A stretch of 6,647 nt of DNA, from assembly GCA_003731675.1 (NCBI GenBank), contig RCNQ01000127.1, positions 1 to 6,647 on the forward strand, read 5' to 3'. Each line of letters begins with the position of its first letter. The stretch's first letter is position 1. The DNA is from Bacteroidetes/Chlorobi group bacterium ChocPot_Mid. Its GTDB lineage: Bacteria > Bacteroidota > Ignavibacteria > Kapaibacteriales > UBA2268. The position numbers and the translations under genes are program-made. Shown piece after piece: positions 5,482 through 6,647 of the stretch. The notes beneath the pieces are model-generated. The model had not been told where the DNA came from. It saw only the letters and a program-made list of their open reading frames with translations, and made no database searches.

Positions 5482-5834
5482 CTTATCTCCTCATATTTAA
5501 TCAACACATTCAGTTTTCCGTTCAATATATCATTCTTTGAATATTTAATTTTCAGATACGCATAATTCAAGGACAAATCAACCAATATCGAGTTGTTCCT
5601 GTTGCTGATTGAGTTTATTATATAACTACTCAGCAAGCTCCTGCTATTCATTTCATTTGTTACAAAAAGCTCAATCACCCCATTCATTATCCCTACCACA
5701 GAATCCCAAATTATCTGCACAGACACAGCATTCATTGATTTCCTTTGTCCCACAATTTCCTCCTGCTGAAGAGGTATCCAATAAGTCTCCAAATTCATTG
5801 ACATACCATGATTCCTTATTACCTCCGATATCAT
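5478..5834 (-). CDS. Small phage protein, probably a beta-sandwich (118 aa)
   Basis: No family name can be given. Most of the chain alternates hydrophobic and polar residues like beta strands: AVSVQIIWDSVVGIMNGVIE (36-55), LFVTNEMNSRS, and YLKIKYSKNDILNGKLNVLI near the C-terminus. A similar pattern, a VQIxW strand, a GxIEL-VTN strand and a final KIxYxKNxxxxGxLNV strand, occurs in small structural or decoration-type phage proteins, but this is only a resemblance I recall. The ATG at 5834 has AGGA 6 nt upstream; the ATG eleven codons further in, with its own AAGGA, is a real alternative. Its stop codon overlaps the start of the 147-aa membrane protein by 4 nt. Upstream, 47 nt separate it from the 7-bp repeat array. 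Confidence 0.62.
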   Translation of the reverse strand: MISEVIRNHGMSMNLETYWIPLQQEEIVGQRKSMNAVSVQIIWDSVVGIMNGVIELFVTNEMNSRSLLSSYIINSISNRNNSILVDLSLNYAYLKIKYSKNDILNGKLNVLIKYEEIR

Positions 5835-5881
5835 ATTCTTTCCTCACACAACATAATTCCACATTATAATTTTCCATCCTC

Positions 5882-6203
5882 AATTCCTAATTCCTAATTG
5901 CCAATTCCTAATTCCTAATTCGTAATTGTTAATTGCCAATTCGTAATTCTTAATTCCTAATTCCTAATTCGTAATTCGTAATTCCTAATTCCTAATTCCT
6001 AATTCCTAATTCGTAATTCTTAATTCCTAATTCCTAATTCCTAATTCCTAATTGCCAATTCGTAATTCCTAATTCGTAATTCGTAATTGTTAATTGCCAA
6101 TTCGTAATTCGTAATTCGTAATTCGTAATTCGTAATTCCTAATTCGTAATTCGTAATTGTTAATTGCCAATTCGTAATTGTTAATTGCTAATTGCTAATT
6201 GCA
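5882..6203. repeat. Perfectly phased 7-bp tandem array, 46 units of AATTNNN
   Basis: The array is 322 bp long and holds 46 heptamers with no insertion or deletion. AATT is constant in every unit; only the last three bases vary. Counted by hand on the plus strand: CCT 16, CGT 16, GCC 5, GTT 4, CTT 2, GCT 2 and a final GCA. Because 7 is not a multiple of 3, the TAA formed at most unit junctions falls in all three frames, so the array is non-coding apart from its right end, which encodes the last codons of the lysin. A 53-bp stretch (6057-6109) is repeated exactly at 6127-6179, giving a 70-bp, ten-unit higher-order period. Heptanucleotide STRR repeats of cyanobacteria are a known analogue. The array occupies nearly all of the 346-bp gap between the lysin and the 118-aa gene; no gene is seen in it. 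Confidence 0.97.
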
Positions 6204-6647
6204 AATCAAACCCCACAACTCCCCTTACCACCAAGCGTCCAAGAGGCTGATGCAAATTCCTTTTCTGCAAGAAAACACCTTCTTCACCCGTATTTTTATT
6301 TACAGTATTAAATCCAACTGTAAATACAACACCGGATTTTCCGACACTTATAATCCTTTCCACATGACCTCTAACGCTATTTTTCTTTCTCCAAAATATC
6401 AAATCATTTCTCACCGGATTGAAATTTGTCCTTACTCCGTTATTCTTAGCATGATTAAACATCGCAAAAGCCAAAGCACTCTTCAAAAGCGGTATTTCCT
6501 TCAGCGACATTTTCAAATCCAATGCCGCTCGATAAAAACACCAATACTGACCTGCCGCACAATACGGATTTCCTCGCTTCAGATTAAATATCCGCAAATA
6601 TTTCTCAACATCACCATCATTCCTGTTACTTTTTTCTCTGATTCCCA
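6181..6647 (-). CDS. CHAP/NlpC-P60-like phage lysin, N-terminus beyond the window (at least 155 aa)
   Basis: This is a probable cysteine peptidase or amidase that cuts host peptidoglycan. The frame stays open to the right edge of the window, so an internal TTG at 6597 is not the real start; upstream codons read GIREKSNRNDGDVEKYLR. That stretch, followed by GNPYCAAGQYWCF, is the typical N-terminal part of small CHAP-like lysins (GxREx..NxGxxVxxYL...G.PWCA). The Cys in NPYCAA is the expected nucleophile and the His in VRGHVERI the expected general base; NDLIFW before it corresponds to the usual GDxxxW. The later segments, GFNTVNKNTGEEGVFLQKR and a closing VGFD, also fit. The last residues, LQLAISN, and the stop codon are encoded inside the 7-bp repeat array. 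It is the most upstream visible gene of the minus-strand lysis/portal cluster. Confidence 0.82.
   Translation of the reverse strand, partial: GIREKSNRNDGDVEKYLRIFNLKRGNPYCAAGQYWCFYRAALDLKMSLKEIPLLKSALAFAMFNHAKNNGVRTNFNPVRNDLIFWRKKNSVRGHVERIISVGKSGVVFTVGFNTVNKNTGEEGVFLQKRNLHQPLGRLVVRGVVGFDLQLAISN

Noticed and set aside
5609..5883. Plus-strand and alternative minus-strand open frames of 70-86 aa around the 118-aa gene
   Set aside because: They lie in other frames of the 118-aa gene, have no ribosome binding site or recognisable domain, and the 4-nt stop/start overlap supports the 118-aa frame.
5882..6203. CRISPR array
   Set aside because: The units are 7 bp and contiguous, without unique spacers. 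No cas gene is present.
6181..6597. Lysin as a complete 138-aa protein starting at a TTG codon
   Set aside because: The frame continues without a stop to the window edge, and the added residues (NDGDVEKYL) match the usual N-terminal part of this lysin type, so the gene starts outside the window.

Overview
The window is AT-rich and looks like accessory DNA: a Mu-like prophage or prophage remnant that carries cargo genes. Prophage identity rests on three proteins: an XRE-type repressor, a Mor-family activator, and a DUF935 (Mu gp29-like) portal protein. A CHAP-like lysin supports it. The host is most likely in the Bacteroidota/Chlorobiota/Ignavibacteria group, judging from low GC, weak or absent Shine-Dalgarno sequences on some genes, the repressor style and the heptanucleotide repeats. 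That placement is inference; no rRNA or housekeeping marker is present.

Layout. (1) Positions 1-495, minus strand: the start of an unidentified gene running off the left edge, then a repressor of 143 aa. (2) 496-654: a divergent, very AT-rich control region with three direct repeats at exact 22-bp spacing and two inverted repeats with 7-nt spacers. (3) 655-1197, plus strand: an unrecognised 80-aa protein and a Mor-like activator. (4) 1272-2794, plus strand: a type II restriction-modification pair. It has a beta-class amino-methyltransferase (TSPPY) overlapping by 4 nt a HinP1I-like endonuclease with the D62/Q81/K83 catalytic set. This block is visibly poorer in GC than its flanks. (5) 2797-3690, plus strand: an EamA/DMT transporter starting 2 nt after the nuclease stop. 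(6) 3691-3879: a convergent intergenic zone with a short heptamer array, a minus-strand intrinsic terminator and an 11-codon mini-ORF. (7) 3880-6647, minus strand: read in transcription order, an N-terminally cut CHAP-like lysin, a 46-unit 7-bp repeat array, a 118-aa protein, a 147-aa protein with two membrane segments, and the portal protein.

The repressor and divergent operator probably control the plus-strand early genes, and the Mor-like protein would then activate late genes. The restriction system and transporter sit where prophages often carry cargo. Neither a transposase nor a terminase is visible, so this is either a mosaic element or one seen only in part. The most unusual items are the perfectly phased 46-unit AATTNNN array that runs into the lysin stop codon, the HinP1I-type system paired with an amino-methyltransferase, and the 22-bp-spaced operator-like repeats. 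The window contains no GCGC, the site expected for a HinP1I-type enzyme.
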